From NCBI RefSeq assembly GCF_918797505.1, contig NC_092794.1, positions 73,011,345-73,075,344 of the forward strand: a stretch of 64,000 nt of DNA, read 5' to 3'. The position numbers and the translations under genes were made by a program. The notes under the pieces are model-generated. The model was not told where the DNA came from. It searched no databases and saw nothing but the letters and a program-made list of their open reading frames with translations. This DNA is from Bemisia tabaci. Taxonomy: Eukaryota > Arthropoda > Insecta > Hemiptera > Aleyrodidae. Shown here in pieces: positions 20,690 to 32,229 of this stretch; the stretch's first letter is position 1, and every line of letters starts with the position of its first letter.

Positions 20690-21726
20690 ATTCATTCTTA
20701 GCATTAGCGTCGGCTCCGATGAGTACCTTCTCTTCTCCGAACTTTTCGACGATTTTCTCTATCAATTCCAAAGAAACCTTCATCTTCTCGATGTTTACAC
20801 TCTTCTTATCTTTATCGTTGCCTTCGCTATATACACTCGCACAGATAAGGCGTTCGCCCTCTGTTTCAACCACACACACTGCAGATAGCTTTGTAGTGAC
20901 GCTCGGCACTTTCAGTGCATCCAGGCTCCCGTCATAAACATATATAGCCGCTTTCACTCTGCTCCCGACACTCTCATCACATATCACTCTCACTCCCGTA
21001 CCACCTGACACTGGTAAGCCGGTCTCTGGTCTAGTATACGGCTATCGTTCTGTGATCAGCCAGGGCGACACCATCTTCGTCCTTAAGTACCTCCCATTCG
21101 CTCTCTTCTATCAAGTTCTCCGTCACTAGGGTTACATCAACATTACTCTCTCTTCCTCTGTACCCTCGAAAAGTCATAGGGTACCCTGGTTGATTTAGCA
21201 CGCAAATTTCCATACGCAATATTGCTTCCTCCAGCAACTCTCCTCGGTCGTCGTTCTTTCCACTGTGCCACCATTCGCTCTTGGCGTTGGCGTCGGCTCC
21301 AATCAGTATCTTTTCGTCTGCGAACTTTTCCACTATTCTCTCCATCAGATCCACGGAGGTCTTCATCTTCTGCAGGTTCACCCTCTTCTTTTCCTTGTCA
21401 CTGCCTTCACTATAGATACTTGCGCAAACAATACGCTCTCCCTCTGTTTCGATGACGCCCACTGCAGATAACTTTGTAGTGACGCTCGGCACTTTCAGTG
21501 CATCCAGGCTCCCGTCGTAGACGTATATAGCCGCTTTCACTCTACTCCCAACACTCTCATCACAAATCACTCTCACTCCCGTACCACCTGACACTGGTAA
21601 GCCGGTCTCTGGCCTAGTATAAGGCTCTTGGACCAGCGCCACTTGCACCCTATTCCTCACACACCACATTCTCAACTCATTCATCGCTTCCTCTCCCTTA
21701 CCCACATTCACTTGCACTACCTTCAT
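20690..21726 (-). pseudogene. Element B ORF2: endonuclease with duplicated partial endonuclease
   Basis: Codons 1-227 (21726-21047) encode a complete endonuclease domain with the same catalytic residues as E1. Codons 1-88 differ from E1, but the next ~450 bases (21042-21491) appear identical to E1 15780-16229. After ADHRTI the sequence jumps back to TRPETGLPVSGG and repeats residues ~36-151 in a diverged form ending NAKNESL (21046-20690). No reverse transcriptase follows. Template switching or recombination between copies explains both features. Confidence 0.8.
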
Positions 21727-23603
21727 ACTTTATTCGTGGACCATTCCGTCTTCTTCACCTGGAACACCATTTCCTTCTCAAAGATGGGGCACCCCTTTGA
21801 GTTCACCGCATGTTCAGCTGGTAACTTCGCTCTAATACAATTAGGGCATCTCGTGCCTTCGCTTTTGCAATCCTTTCTCAGGTGCCCCTTTTCGCCACAC
21901 TTGTGGCAAACTGCGTCCCTCTTACACTCCTTGCCGCTGTGTCCATAGCCACAACACTTAAAACACATGTATACCTCCACATAGTCTTTGACAACGCATC
22001 GCCGCCAGCCCACGTACACGTTCTCCCTCTCTATCATATCACTTCTAACCCTGCTGCTGACCCTGAGCAAGACTGTTTTTTCTCGAGCATTTCTCGCTTT
22101 CATACTTCGGAGAACTTTCACATTCTCCATCCATTTCTCCTTTTTATACGAGCTTTCAAAGTTTCTAGCGCATATCTCTTCGCATATACACTCATCCTTC
22201 TCATCCTCGTCCACTCCCACCACTCTGACTAGGGGATCTATCCCTTTAACACCTTTGACTTCTACATCACCTCCAATACTATTCTTCACTAGATCCAGGA
22301 CTTTGCCTTCATCCTCGCTGTTAACTTCCATGATAATTCCGTTTTAAATTCCTTTGATGCTCTCAACCTTACGTCCGAGGTCTTTCGGGTTTAACTTTTC
22401 CTTCAGCAACTTTGACATACTGCCTACTGTCTCCCCTTCCTTTCTAATGGCCACTTTAACCTTTGTATCATCCTGCATGCTCCTAACTCTCTCCGCATAC
22501 GTCTCAGGCAGGGTGCACTTTTTCTTTCTTCTCCTTACCACCCACACTCGTCCACTCTCCTCCTTCCATACTGTCTTTCACCACCTTCAGAGTCTCGTTG
22601 ACCTCTTTCATTCCCTTAGCCCATTCATCTCCTTTCATCATCTTGTTCACTTCACTCACCACTGTACTCACCTCCTTCATACTGTCCTTAATTGCCTCTC
22701 CACTGACCTGTCTCACCGCCTTTCCCACATCATCCACACTTTCTTTCACTTCCTTAACATCTTGATGGATAGCCTTCGCCCTGTCGTCCACTTTCTGCAT
22801 CTGGCTAACAGACTTTTGGCTCACGCTTAGCACCTTCGCTAATCCGTTACCAACTATCTTGGTATGTTCTTCGCTGAACTGGATAATCCTAGCGACTTCT
22901 TGCTTAGTTACGTCTTCGACCTTCGTTACTCCTTTAGTCTGTTGCTCTTCCAAGTTTCTCATCTCTGCGAAGAACTTTTCTTGTCTCACATCCTCTCTCT
23001 TTCACACTTATCCATGTACTCTTGCATCTTCCCGAGCTCGACCGTCATCTTTTCTTGCACTTCTGACTTCACTGCCATGGCCTCTCTCAATGCGTATCTA
23101 TTCCTCGCCATTATCATCCTAACCTCTCTATCCATTAACCACAACAATCTCTCGACCATCCTTTTGTTCTCCGTCATTCTTGTTCTGACATATGAAATCG
23201 CCTTCGTTGACATTTTTCCCACTTGGGACCATTTCTGGAACTCAACTTCTTTGGAGGCGATTTCATCCCTTATCTTTTTGATCTCTTTTCTAGCTACTGC
23301 CGTGATCATGCCCTGAGTCTCCATGACTAACTCGCTCATTGGATCCACCGGGATCAGCTTCCCAGGCCCCTCGCCGGGACTCCCGGAGAAGGACCTTGAT
23401 CTCTTTCTCTGAGGGGTGTAGAACACTTCTTCATCCCCTGTCGACCTGGTCTCACTCGTTCTGACACCTCCTGCTATCGCTTCAACACTCGAGACGTTCC
23501 CTGTGTCCATCGCTGACCTGTCAGACCCTTCCGTGTCACTGTCCTCCAGTAGGACCTCCTTCGGTCCCTTACCGGATCCCCCCCCTTCCTTATCCTTCTC
23601 CAT
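21723..23603 (-). pseudogene. Element B ORF1 (gag-like, two frameshifts and a stop)
   Basis: The ATG at 23603 opens a Ser/Gly/Asp-rich N-terminus followed by a long alpha-helical, coiled-coil-rich region. The frame breaks at about 22988 (TGA) and again near 22520, and has an in-frame TAA at 22344-22346. The last piece (22331-21723) carries the RRM-like segment and cysteine clusters CFKCCGYGHSGKEC, CHKCGEKGHLRKDC and CPNCIRA. The final TGA overlaps the ORF2 ATG as ATGA (21726). The N-terminal half is unlike the ORF1 at 42114 or 53254, so ORF1 types differ between families here. Confidence 0.75.
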
Positions 23604-24030
23604 TCCCTCAGAGGATTACACACTCAGCACCCTTGTCCAGGTCCTCCTACAAACTGTACCCGTGTACGGAGAGGAACTCGCCGCACATGGATCCAGACGC
23701 AATCAGTCGCTGGCCACCGCCGTTCAAAAAGTAACGGTCGATGGCAACACTAACACTCTCGCACACAGACTACACACACACGCTCACCACTAGCCAATCA
23801 AAATTCACACAATTAAAAATAAACTTGGCAACCTCGCAAAAATGTGGCAACAAGACAGCCTTGCCGCTGTTAACCACACTTTAACACACTCGCTCGCACA
23901 AAAGAAATCACACAATTACCTGCACAATTTGGCAACACTGTAGACACACTTCACAAAACTACCACCAGATGGCGCTCCGCGGAGCAAAAGCTGCGCACGT
24001 CCGCTCACGTCGGGAGTCGCGAAGACACTC
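23604..24030 (-). other. Element B 5' UTR
   Basis: About 427 bases lie between the target-site copy and the first ATG of ORF1. It is GC-rich at its 5' end (GAGTGTCTTCGCGACTCCC, then a CTCCGCGGAGCGC palindrome and ATCTGGTGGT) and GT-rich further in. This is the only 5' UTR of this element type in the window that runs intact from target site to ORF1. By analogy with other non-LTR elements it would hold the internal promoter, which I infer rather than see. Confidence 0.6.
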
Positions 24031-24044
24031 AGTTGATACGGACA
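24031..24044 (-). repeat. 14-bp R1 target-site copy
   Basis: AGTTGATACGGACA here is the reverse complement of TGTCCGTATCAACT. On the minus strand it lies between a (GTT)n tail and the 5' end of element B, so it is a head-to-tail junction. Confidence 0.9.
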
Positions 24045-24574
24045 ACAACAACAACAACAACAACAGTGTTTTGGTTTAGCGTGCCGGTTCCTACACTTCT
24101 GTGCCTACCCGGCACGGGGAGTCTACTCCTCGTGACGAGAGGATTCGGGGTCGGGGTCACCCCCATGTCCTCGGCGCGCCGTCGGGGATTGGGCTTGCCC
24201 CCTCCGGTACCGATGCGCTCGGTTTGCGTCCGACTCCGGTGTTGCCACCGGGGGGAGGTGTCGGCTTCCGATCTCCTCTGCTTGGTTTCTGCAGTTTGCT
24301 GAAGGCTCCCTGCTCCGCACCAGCTGGCGGTCGGTGTCATCCAAACACCTGACACTTTAGGCTGCCTATGCCATTTGCAAGGATCCCTCGTTTCCGAGGC
24401 TCCAGGGTAGTTTTACGTCCTCCGACGTCGGGACTAGGTCCCTGGCCTTGAGCGAAAATGGCCTAGTACCACCGGTAGGGGCGAGAGTCTTTAGTCGACT
24501 CTTACCCCTACCCCGAGCTAACCCGCCTTCACTCGGAACCACACAGAATCCAATCCCGTAGAGGCCCCAGGTAA
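24045..24574 (-). mobile_element. 3' UTR and (GTT)n tail of an upstream R1-like element
   Basis: Read on the minus strand this is the shared 3' UTR block (CACTCGGAACCACACAGAATCC in reverse, the GGGACC-AGTCCC palindrome, CCGTGCCGGG/GGCACG end hairpin) finishing with about seven CAA/GTT units at 24045-24065. Its coding part is missing: at about 24574 it abuts plus-strand ORF2 sequence of E3. The breakpoint joins two elements in opposite orientation. Confidence 0.75.
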
Positions 24575-25664
24575 CTCTCTGCGTCGTGTGATGAATGATC
24601 TCAAGGAGTGGTTGGACAAGGCTAAGTTACAATGCAGCGTTGAAAAGACCAAAGGAATCCTGTTGAAAGGAGTATTACAACAAGAGGTAGGGTGCATAAG
24701 GACGAAGCGCGAATGGAGACCGAGTGTGAGAATGGGCGATGAAGTGATAGAGTTTGTGAAGAGTCTCGTTTACCTGGGTGTAAGAATTGACGAGTCCTGG
24801 TTGTTCAAGGACCATGTTAAGAGTGCAGTTAAAAAAGCGAGTACGGTGATGCACAAGATGAAGAGAGTGAACAGAGCGACATGGGGAGTGGGTTATGGAG
24901 TGATGAATGTGATATACGAAGGAGCTTTCCTGCCCATACTTATGTACGGGGCGGGACTCTGGTATGAGAGAGTTTTGCAGACGCACGTAAAGAGAGAGTT
25001 GAGAGCTGGACAGAGGACCGCTCTCCTGGCGGCTACAGCTGCCTATAGAACGGTATCGTGGGCCGCGTTGGTGGTCCTCTGTGGTAAGCTTCCGGCCGAA
25101 AGAATGGTGAGAGTGAGAGGTATGATTGAGGAGCGGAGGTTCGAACTCAACGAAGAAGGAGTGGCAAAGGAAGAAAGGTACCAAATGGTAAAACAGCTCG
25201 AAAGCGAGCTGCTGGAGAATGAATGGAATGAATGGGAGAGAGAGTATGGAGAAGTAGAATACGACCCGAAGCTTGGAAGAGTGAAGAATGTAAGAGTGAA
25301 AAAGCTCGTACCGAGTGTGAAAGAATGGATGAACGAGAAAAGAGTGGTCGACAGGTGGATTTTAGGGTATGTCACGGGCCATATTGGTGTCGGGGCATAC
25401 CTGTTCGAGCATGGGAAGGAACCCTCAGAGGATTGTACGTGTGGAAAAGTCGAAACAGTGGACCATGTAGTATGGGAGTGCGAGAAGTATGACAGCGAGA
25501 GGCGCGAAATGATGGATAGAATGAGAGGTGTGAACGATTGTAAAGATATTAGAGAAAGGAAGGTATACGAAGCGATTCGTAAATCCTTTAAGAAGATGTG
25601 TGATAAGTTGGATGCCGAGAAGAAAGCGAGGAGATTGGAAGGTGGAGTGGATGATCCAGGATGA
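24575..25664 (+). pseudogene. E3: R1-like ORF2, C-terminal third
   Basis: The frame begins within the reverse-transcriptase thumb region (NDLKEWLDKAKL-CSVEKTKG) and continues to the natural stop. It carries VYLGVRIDESWLF, FLPILMYGAGLWYER, the RRELRAGQR-like block, LGRVKNVRVKKLVPSV, VDRWILGYVTGHIGVGAYL and the zinc motif CTCGKVETVDHVVWEC. It is close to E1 over the same span. The catalytic YADD is upstream of the breakpoint and absent. No stop or frameshift occurs within the retained part, so truncation is recent or the copy is young. Confidence 0.85.
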
Positions 25665-26238
25665 GAGGGAAGATCCGTAGAGGACACAGGGAATCGAGGG
25701 GTCTCTAGCAGCGTATATAGGAAGGAATACTTATTTTATTATTTTCGTTTTTGTAACGTAATTATTGTAATGTTAGTGATTGTAAATAGTTTTGTGTATG
25801 TTAACGCTGCAACTGTAAGAGGCTCTTCGAGGACCGACTTTGAAAGGATGTGGAAGTGAACTCTTGGAGGAGAACGGGATTTTTCCACCGGTACGTGGTT
25901 TTGCCCGCCTCCAGGAGGAATCGGAAACGGGAATGATTGAGTGAGTCACAGGTATGAATGTAAAGGAGTGTGTATGGAACTAGTGGCGAAGACACTGTCC
26001 CCTTTTTCCGGCCCACCAGGAGCCGTGGCTGTTGAGGCCCTTGCTGAGTGGTCAGCACGAATCATCTGGTACACAGGGGGAGGTTCTTGCCCACCAGGTT
26101 TACCTGGGGCCTCCACGGGTTGGACTCTGTGTGGTTCCGAGTGAAGGCGGGTTAGCTCGGGGTGGGGGTAAGAGTCGCTAAAGGCTCTCGCCTCCACCGG
26201 TGGTATTAGGCCATTCGCTTAAGGCCAGGGACGTAGTC
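25665..26238 (+). other. E3 3' UTR, truncated
   Basis: It begins GAGGGAAGATCCGTAGAGGA, like E1 at 18735, and proceeds through the shared block to GGCCAGGGAC-TAGTC near 26238. The last ~590 bases present in E1, including the tail and target copy, are missing. The sequence turns directly into minus-strand reverse transcriptase of copy A. Confidence 0.75.
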
Positions 26239-28147
26239 TTTTCAAGATCATGGGTGGCCACGCGTTATTGAACGCACCCGAAATGTCCACGAAGAGCCCT
26301 AGCATGAACTTTTTGTTGCATGCTTTTTCGTTTGGTTTTTAATTTGATAAGGGCGTCATCGGTCCCTTTGTGCTTCCGGAAGCCGTACTGATTGGGGGAT
26401 AGTAGATTGTTGTCCTCGATGTGGTTCGATAGTCTGCGAGCGACTATTTTTTCGAAAACTTTTCCTATCACTTGTAGGAGCGTGATGGGCCTATACGTGT
26501 CCATTGAGGTCGGGTCCTTTCCCTCCTTTGGGAGGATAATCAGTTTCCCTGTTTTCCACGCGGTAGGAAATATCCCTGCCCTGCGCGATACCTCCAGGAC
26601 CCACGTGAGGCGTGAGCCGATGAGAGGCCAGGCATGTATTAGGATGTCTACGTCTAGCTGGTCCGAACCAGGAGCCTTGTTACGTTTCATGGAATTTAAG
26701 GCCTCAAAGACGGCTCCTTCGGTGATTTCTGTTGTTTCGTCGGTGGGTGGTTCTTCCACCACTTGTTCCCTAGTCCTAGTGTTTTCTGCCGTGTCGGCCC
26801 AAGGTTATCCGGGGGAAACAGCTTTTCCGACAGGACTCTGAGGCTTAGTTCGGGATCGCCCGAGTAGTTCGCTTCGCTGAGCGCTGAGATTGTGGTCCTT
26901 TGACCGATTTTACCCCTTGCTAATTTGTAGATTTGTCCCCATGGATCGCGATTTCCCTCTTCCTGTACGAATTTTTGCCAGCATTTGTACTTGGCCTCCC
27001 ACATTGCTATGTCGTAGGCTCTGTAGGCCTGTTTCATCTGTATTGTAGCGTCGTTTATGGCGTCTCGTCGTGGTTGTGGTATGTGTACGTTGTTGACGCG
27101 GGGAAGGCCGAGCATAAGGGTTTTGTATTCCCGGACTTTACGTTTAACGTTTTTGCGGAGTTGATTTATTTCTTCCGTCCACCATGGAACACCGTTGTTT
27201 CGAGATCGTTTCCTTTTAAGAGTCTGGTCGCAGACGTTTTGCAGAGTTTTGGTTATTATTTCTGCCTGTTCGTTAGGCGCTACGCTAGTTTCCAATGGTG
27301 GGTGATCCCTGATCACCTGGTCGAATTCCGCCCAGTTGATGTCCTTCGTTTTGTACCCGGGTAAGAGATACGTCTCCTTTATTATTGCGTTCCGGACTCG
27401 AAAGCGGATTTCTCTGTGGTCCGCATCCGGTGGTCCTTCCTGCACGAGCCAGCTGCTTATGTCGTTGTGCGCGATAGCGGAGGACATTGTTACATCTATG
27501 TTGGTGCCTGTTAAGTGTTCGCGTGCCTCGCGGGCATTCCGTATTCTGGTTTTAGACCAGGTTAGCCTGAACGTCCTTTTACCTTTGTAGGTAGTTAGGC
27601 GTTGCACCGTATTTTCTACTACGTGATTATTATCCAGTATGCATTTAAGGGCTTTAATGCCGCTTGGATAGTTATGCTTATCGTGCCACATGGTATGATG
27701 GGCGTTTAGATCCGAGCCTATGATTATATTACTATTAGGGTTTTCTCGCATGATGCGGTTTATTTTGTCTAGATATTGGTCAATGTCCTCGCGAAACTGG
27801 CAGTAGAGAGATACGAAAATGTATGCTTTTTCGGAAAGCGTAACTGTTGCGACGGCGCAATGGGTATCGATATACTTATCCATGCGTATCACGTCGAGGT
27901 TAGGGTTATTTATTATTATCGCGGCTTGTGGTGGATTATGCGTATCTTCGGGGCTGGAGATGATCATGTTTCTCATACCGAACCCCTTCACGGCCCCCCT
28001 CGGGGCGTAGGGTTCCTGTAAGAGGGTTATATCTATTTGCTGCTTGGAGTTGCTGTGTCAAAGGTCCGCCGCCGCCTTAGCGCATCTGCCGATGTTCATT
28101 TGGTTTACTTCCAAGCAGTCTTTTAATACTTTTCGCGGAGCTGTCAT
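26239..28147 (-). pseudogene. Copy A ORF2: endonuclease and partial reverse transcriptase
   Basis: The ATG at 28147 overlaps the ORF1 stop (ATGA). The endonuclease has MNIGRC, TLLQEPY, GSDLNAHHTMW, NIDVTMS and DADHRE, so catalytic positions are kept, but an in-frame TGA at 28058-28060 interrupts the N-terminus. The linker continues to about 26765, where the frame shifts. The reverse-transcriptase start (NKAPGSDQLD, YRPITLLQVIGK, NQYGFRKHKGT) follows, then a second shift before FVDISGAFNNAW. The sequence ends before the YADD. It is inactive. Confidence 0.85.
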
Positions 28148-28240
28148 CGTTTATTATTATTGTTTAGTCCGCGAGTCGCTCGGAAAACCGGGCATTTATT
28201 ATCCGTTGCATAATGGTTTACGTCCGCGTAGCCCTTCTTG
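28144..28240 (-). pseudogene. Copy A ORF1 C-terminal stub
   Basis: The minus-strand frame encodes only the last ~30 residues of ORF1 (NHYATDNKCPVF, ending NNNNKR and TGA). A closely related but longer version with two cysteine clusters is at 56925-57200. The 5' end sequence is fused directly upstream, so most of ORF1 has been deleted. The same stub is in copies B and C. Confidence 0.7.
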
Positions 28241-28310
28241 ATGAACTTCCAGAACTTGATTGACGACGGGAGAACTTGACTGCGTGCAGCGTGACTCGAG
28301 AGCGAACGAA

Positions 28311-29253
28311 GGAATGAGGGGTCGATCGGAGTCCGGACGGAGCGTCGGTCTTAATGGGTCGGCCGGGGGAAGTCCGTCAAGATGGCCGTTAAGCGGCGTT
28401 GACGAATTTAAGAGAAAAAGAGTGAAAAAGGAGCTCCGCGGGAGATTTTTCGGTTTTTGGAGGTGATTCGTTGCCCTGAGAGCGAATCTGAGAGTGGAAA
28501 AAGGGCAGTTTAGTGGCCGGGACGCGGGCCTCAGAAGAGCGATTTCTTGGCTATCATTTTGGAAGAAAATGAGTGAAGTGCCTTAGTTTAGTGAGAGAAG
28601 GGGGAATTTAAATATGCTATTGCTTAGTTTTGACTACTTTTTGACCACTCAAGCGCGAACCTTGAGCGGCCTTAGGAAACCTCGAAAAATTGAGATTTTT
28701 CGAGATTTTCAGAGAATTTTCACGGGAAAAATGGCAATTTTTCGCGATTTTTTCGAGACGGAAAAGGTTTAAGCGCGGGATTTCGACATTTCTATTATTG
28801 ATTAGTATCGAACTTGCCAAAAAATCACGAGAATTCAAAAATTTCGAAAATTTTTGAAAAAAATGAAAAATTTTGAAAATTTATGAAAAAGTTGAAAAAT
28901 TTTGAAAAAATTCACAAAAAATGAAAAAAATTTAGAAAAACAGCAAAAAGATAGAAAAGCTGAATAAGAGCGTTGGGGGGGGGGGATCGGAGACAGCTAG
29001 AATGAACACATTTCTACCTTTAGGAGGTGAATCAAAGTGAAAAGAGAGTGTTCATACCTGTAACACACAGAGAAGAACAGAAACTTAGATGGTGCCACGA
29101 AACAGCGATAAAGACATGGGAAAGACCGATTTTCAAGATTTTTCGTCAATTTTAGACGTCTTGAAAATTAGAAAAGAGCAAAAAGGCGCGAAAAGACTGC
29201 GAACACTTGAGAAAACACGGTAAGAGCTTATCCGAAGCAAAAGCGCTAAAAAG
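28311..29253 (-). other. 5' UTR-like interior of copy A, AT-rich
   Basis: This is about 0.94 kb between the two copies of the 5'-end segment. It contains many GAAAAATTTTGAAAA words (28820-28950), a G run (28975-28986) and TTAGGAGGTGAATC near 29021. It is repeated almost unchanged at 31150-32095 and 33990-34930. No reading frame is supported. Confidence 0.6.
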
Positions 29254-29328
29254 GGCTTGATTGACGACGGGAGAACTTGACTGCGTGCAGCGTTACTCGA
29301 GAGCGAACAAAGGAATCAGTTGATACGG

Positions 29329-29331
<3 letters not shown>

Positions 29332-29391
<60 letters not shown>

Positions 29392-32158
29392 GTGTTTTGG
29401 TTTAGCGTGCCGGTTCCTACACTTCTGTGCCTACCCGGCACGGGGAGTCTACTCCTCGTGACGAGAGGATTCGGGGTCGGGGTCACCCCCACGTCCTCGG
29501 CGCGCCGTCGGGGATTGGACTTGCCCCCTCCGGTACCGATACGCTCGGTTTGCGTCCGACTCCGGTGTTGCCACCGGGGGGAGGTGTCTGCTTGGTTTCT
29601 GCAGTTTGCTGAAGGCTCCCTGCTCCGCACCAGCTGGCGGTCGGTGTCATCCAAACACCTGACACTTTTGGCTGCCTATGCCGTTTACATGGATTCCTCG
29701 TTTCAGAGGCTCCATGGCAATTTAACGTCTTCCGACGTCGGGACTTAGTCCCTGGCCTTAAGCGAAATGGCCTAGTACCACCGGCAAAGGCGAGTAAACC
29801 TTCCTGTACGAATTTTTGCCAGCATTTGTACTTGGCCTCCCACATGGCTATGTCGTAGGCTCTGTAAGCCTGTTTCATCTGTATTGTAGCGTCGTTTATG
29901 GCGTCTCGTCTTGGTTGTGGTATGTGTACGTTGTTCACGCGGGGAAGGCCGAGCATAAGGGTTTTGTATTCCCGGACTTTACGTTTCACGTTTTTGCGGA
30001 GTTGATTTATTTCTTCCGTCCACCATGGAACACCGTTGTTTCGGGAACGTTTCCTTTTAAGAGTCTGGTCGCAGACGTTTTGTAGATTTTTGGTTATTAT
30101 TTCTGCCTGTTCGTTAGGCGCTACGCTAGTTTCCAATGGTGGGTGATCCCTGATCACCTGGTCGAATTCCGCCCAGTTGATGTCCTTCGTTTTGTACCCG
30201 GGTAAGAGATACGTCTCCTTTATTATTGCGTTCCGGACTCGAAAGCGGATTTCTCTGTGGTCCGCATCCGGTGGTCCTTCCTGCACGAGCCAGCTGCTTA
30301 TGTCGTTGTGCGCGATAGCGGAGGACATTGTTACATCTATGTTGGTGCCTGTTAAGTGTTCGCGTGCCTCGCGGGCATTCCGTATTCTGGTTTTAGACCA
30401 GGTTAGCCTGAACGTCCTTTTACCTTTGTAGGTAGTTAGGCGTTGCACCGTATTTTCTACTACGAGATTATTATCCAGTATGCATTTAAGGGCTTTAATG
30501 CCTCTTGGATAGTTATGCTTATCGTGCCACATGGTATGATGGGCGTTTAGATCCGAGCCTATGATTATATTACTGTTAGGGTTTTCTCGCTTGATGCGGT
30601 TAATTTTATCTAAGTATTGGTCGATGTCCTCGCGAAACTGGCAGTAGAGAGATACGAAAATATATGCCTTTTCCGAAAGGGTGACTGTTGCGACGGCGCA
30701 ATGGGTATCGATGTACTTGTCCATGCGTACGACGTCGAGGTTAGGGTTGTTTATTATTATCGCGGCTTGTGGTGGATTATGCGTATCTTCGGGGCTGGAG
30801 ATGATCATGTTTCTCATACCGAACCCCTTCACGGCCCCCCTCGGGGCGTAGGGTTCCTGTAAGAGGGTTATATCTATTTGCTGCTTGGAGTTGCTGTGTC
30901 AAAGGTCCGCCGCCGCCTTAGCGCATCTGCCGATGTTCATTTGGTTTACTTCCAAGCAGTCTTTTAATACTTTTCGCGGAGCTGTCATCGTTTATTATTA
31001 TTGTTTAGTCCGCGAGTCGCTCGGAAAACCGGGCATTTATTATCCGTTGCATAATGGTTTACGTCCGCGTAGCCCTTCTTGATGAACTTCCAGAACTTGA
31101 TTGACGACGGGAGAACTTGACTGCGTGCAGCGTGACTCGAGAGCGAACGAAGGAATGAGGGGTCGATCGGAGTCCGGACGGAGCGTCGGTCTTAATGGGT
31201 CGGCCGGGGGAAGTCCGTCAAGATGGCCGTTAAGCGGCGTTGACGAATTTAAGAGAAAAAGAGTGAAAAAGGAGCTCCGCGGGAGATTTTTCGGTTTTTG
31301 GAGGTGATTCGTTGCCCTGAGAGCGAATCTGAGAGTGGAAAAAGGGCAGTTTAGTGGCCGGGACGCGGGCCTCAGAAGAGCGATTTCTTGGCTATCATTT
31401 TGGAAGAAAATGAGTGAAGTGCCTTAGTTTAGTGAGAGAAGGGGGAATTTAAATATGCTATTGCTTAGTTTTGACTACTTTTTGACCACTCAAGCGCGAA
31501 CCTTGAGCAGCCTTAGGAAACCTCGAAAAATTGAGATTTTTCGAGATTTTCAGAGAATTTTCACGGGAAAATGGCAATTTTTCGCGATTTTTTCGAGACG
31601 GAAAAGGTTTAAGCGCGGGATTTCGACATTTCTATTATTGATTAGTATCGAACTTGCCAAAAAATCACGAGAATTCAAAAATTTCGAAAATTTTTGAAAA
31701 AAAATGAAAAATTTTGAAAATTTTTGAAAAAGTTGAAAAATTTTGAAAAAATTCACAAAAATGAAAAAAATTTAGAAAAAACAGCAAAAAGATAGAAAAG
31801 CTGAATAAGAGCGTTGGGGGGGGGGGATCGGAGACAGCTAGAATGAACACATTTCTACCTTTAGGAGGTGAATCAAAGTGAAAAGAGAGTGTTCATACCT
31901 GTAACACACAGAGAAGAACAGAAACTTAGATGGTGCCACGAAACAGCGATAAAGACATGGGAAAGACCGATTTTCAAGATTTTTCGTCAATTTTAGACGT
32001 CTTGAAAATTAGAAAAGAGCAAAAAGGCGCGAAAAGACTGCGAACACTTGAGAAAACACGGTAAGAGCTTATCCGAAGCAAAAGCGCTAAAAAGGGCTTG
32101 ATTGACGACGGGAGAACTTGACTGCGTGCAGCGTTACTCGAGAGCGAACAAAGGAATC
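29332..32158 (-). mobile_element. Chimeric internally deleted R1-like element, copy B
   Basis: This is a complete unit between two 14-bp targets (29318-29331 and 32159-32172). Minus-strand order: 5' UTR with duplicated 5' end, ORF1 stub, endonuclease (ATG 30988, with the same in-frame TGA as copy A), then an abrupt switch at about 29798 from the ORF2 linker (KCWQKFVQE) into the shared 3' UTR, and a tail of ~20 GTT units. The reverse transcriptase is wholly absent. It resembles the short internally deleted elements described for rDNA retrotransposons and must depend on trans-acting enzyme. Confidence 0.85.
29798..30988 (-). pseudogene. Copy B ORF2 endonuclease fragment
   Basis: It has the same domain as copy A, with GSDLNAHHTMW, NIDVTMS and DADHRE retained and the N-terminal in-frame TGA shared. 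Beyond the fusion point the frame stays open into the 3' UTR (to 29483), but that part is non-coding in origin. Its 5' half differs from copies A and C at several positions (for example VVRMDK, IKRENP). Confidence 0.8.
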
Positions 32159-32169
32159 AGTTGATACGG

Positions 32170-32172
<3 letters not shown>

Positions 32173-32229
<57 letters not shown>

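Larger units (their letters stand above)
20690..24030 (-). mobile_element. R1-clade element B, 5'-complete mosaic, 3'-deleted
   Basis: On the minus strand the element starts at 24030, immediately after the 14-bp target (24031-24044), and keeps a 5' UTR, ORF1 and the endonuclease part of ORF2. The reverse transcriptase is absent. Instead the endonuclease is followed by a second, diverged piece of endonuclease that breaks off at about 20690 against the E2 3' UTR. Upstream lies the tail of another element, so this too is a head-to-tail junction. Confidence 0.8.
26239..29317 (-). mobile_element. Chimeric R1-like element, copy A of a tandem triplet
   Basis: On the minus strand this copy starts at 29317 after the 14-bp target (29318-29331). 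It contains ~1 kb of 5' UTR, a stub of ORF1, the endonuclease and the N-terminal part of the reverse transcriptase. It ends at a tail-to-tail breakpoint with E3. A ~60-bp segment at its 5' end (29254-29313) is repeated at 28254-28310, just before the ORF1 stub. Copies B and C follow upstream at offsets of 2,841 and 2,836 bp. Confidence 0.8.
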
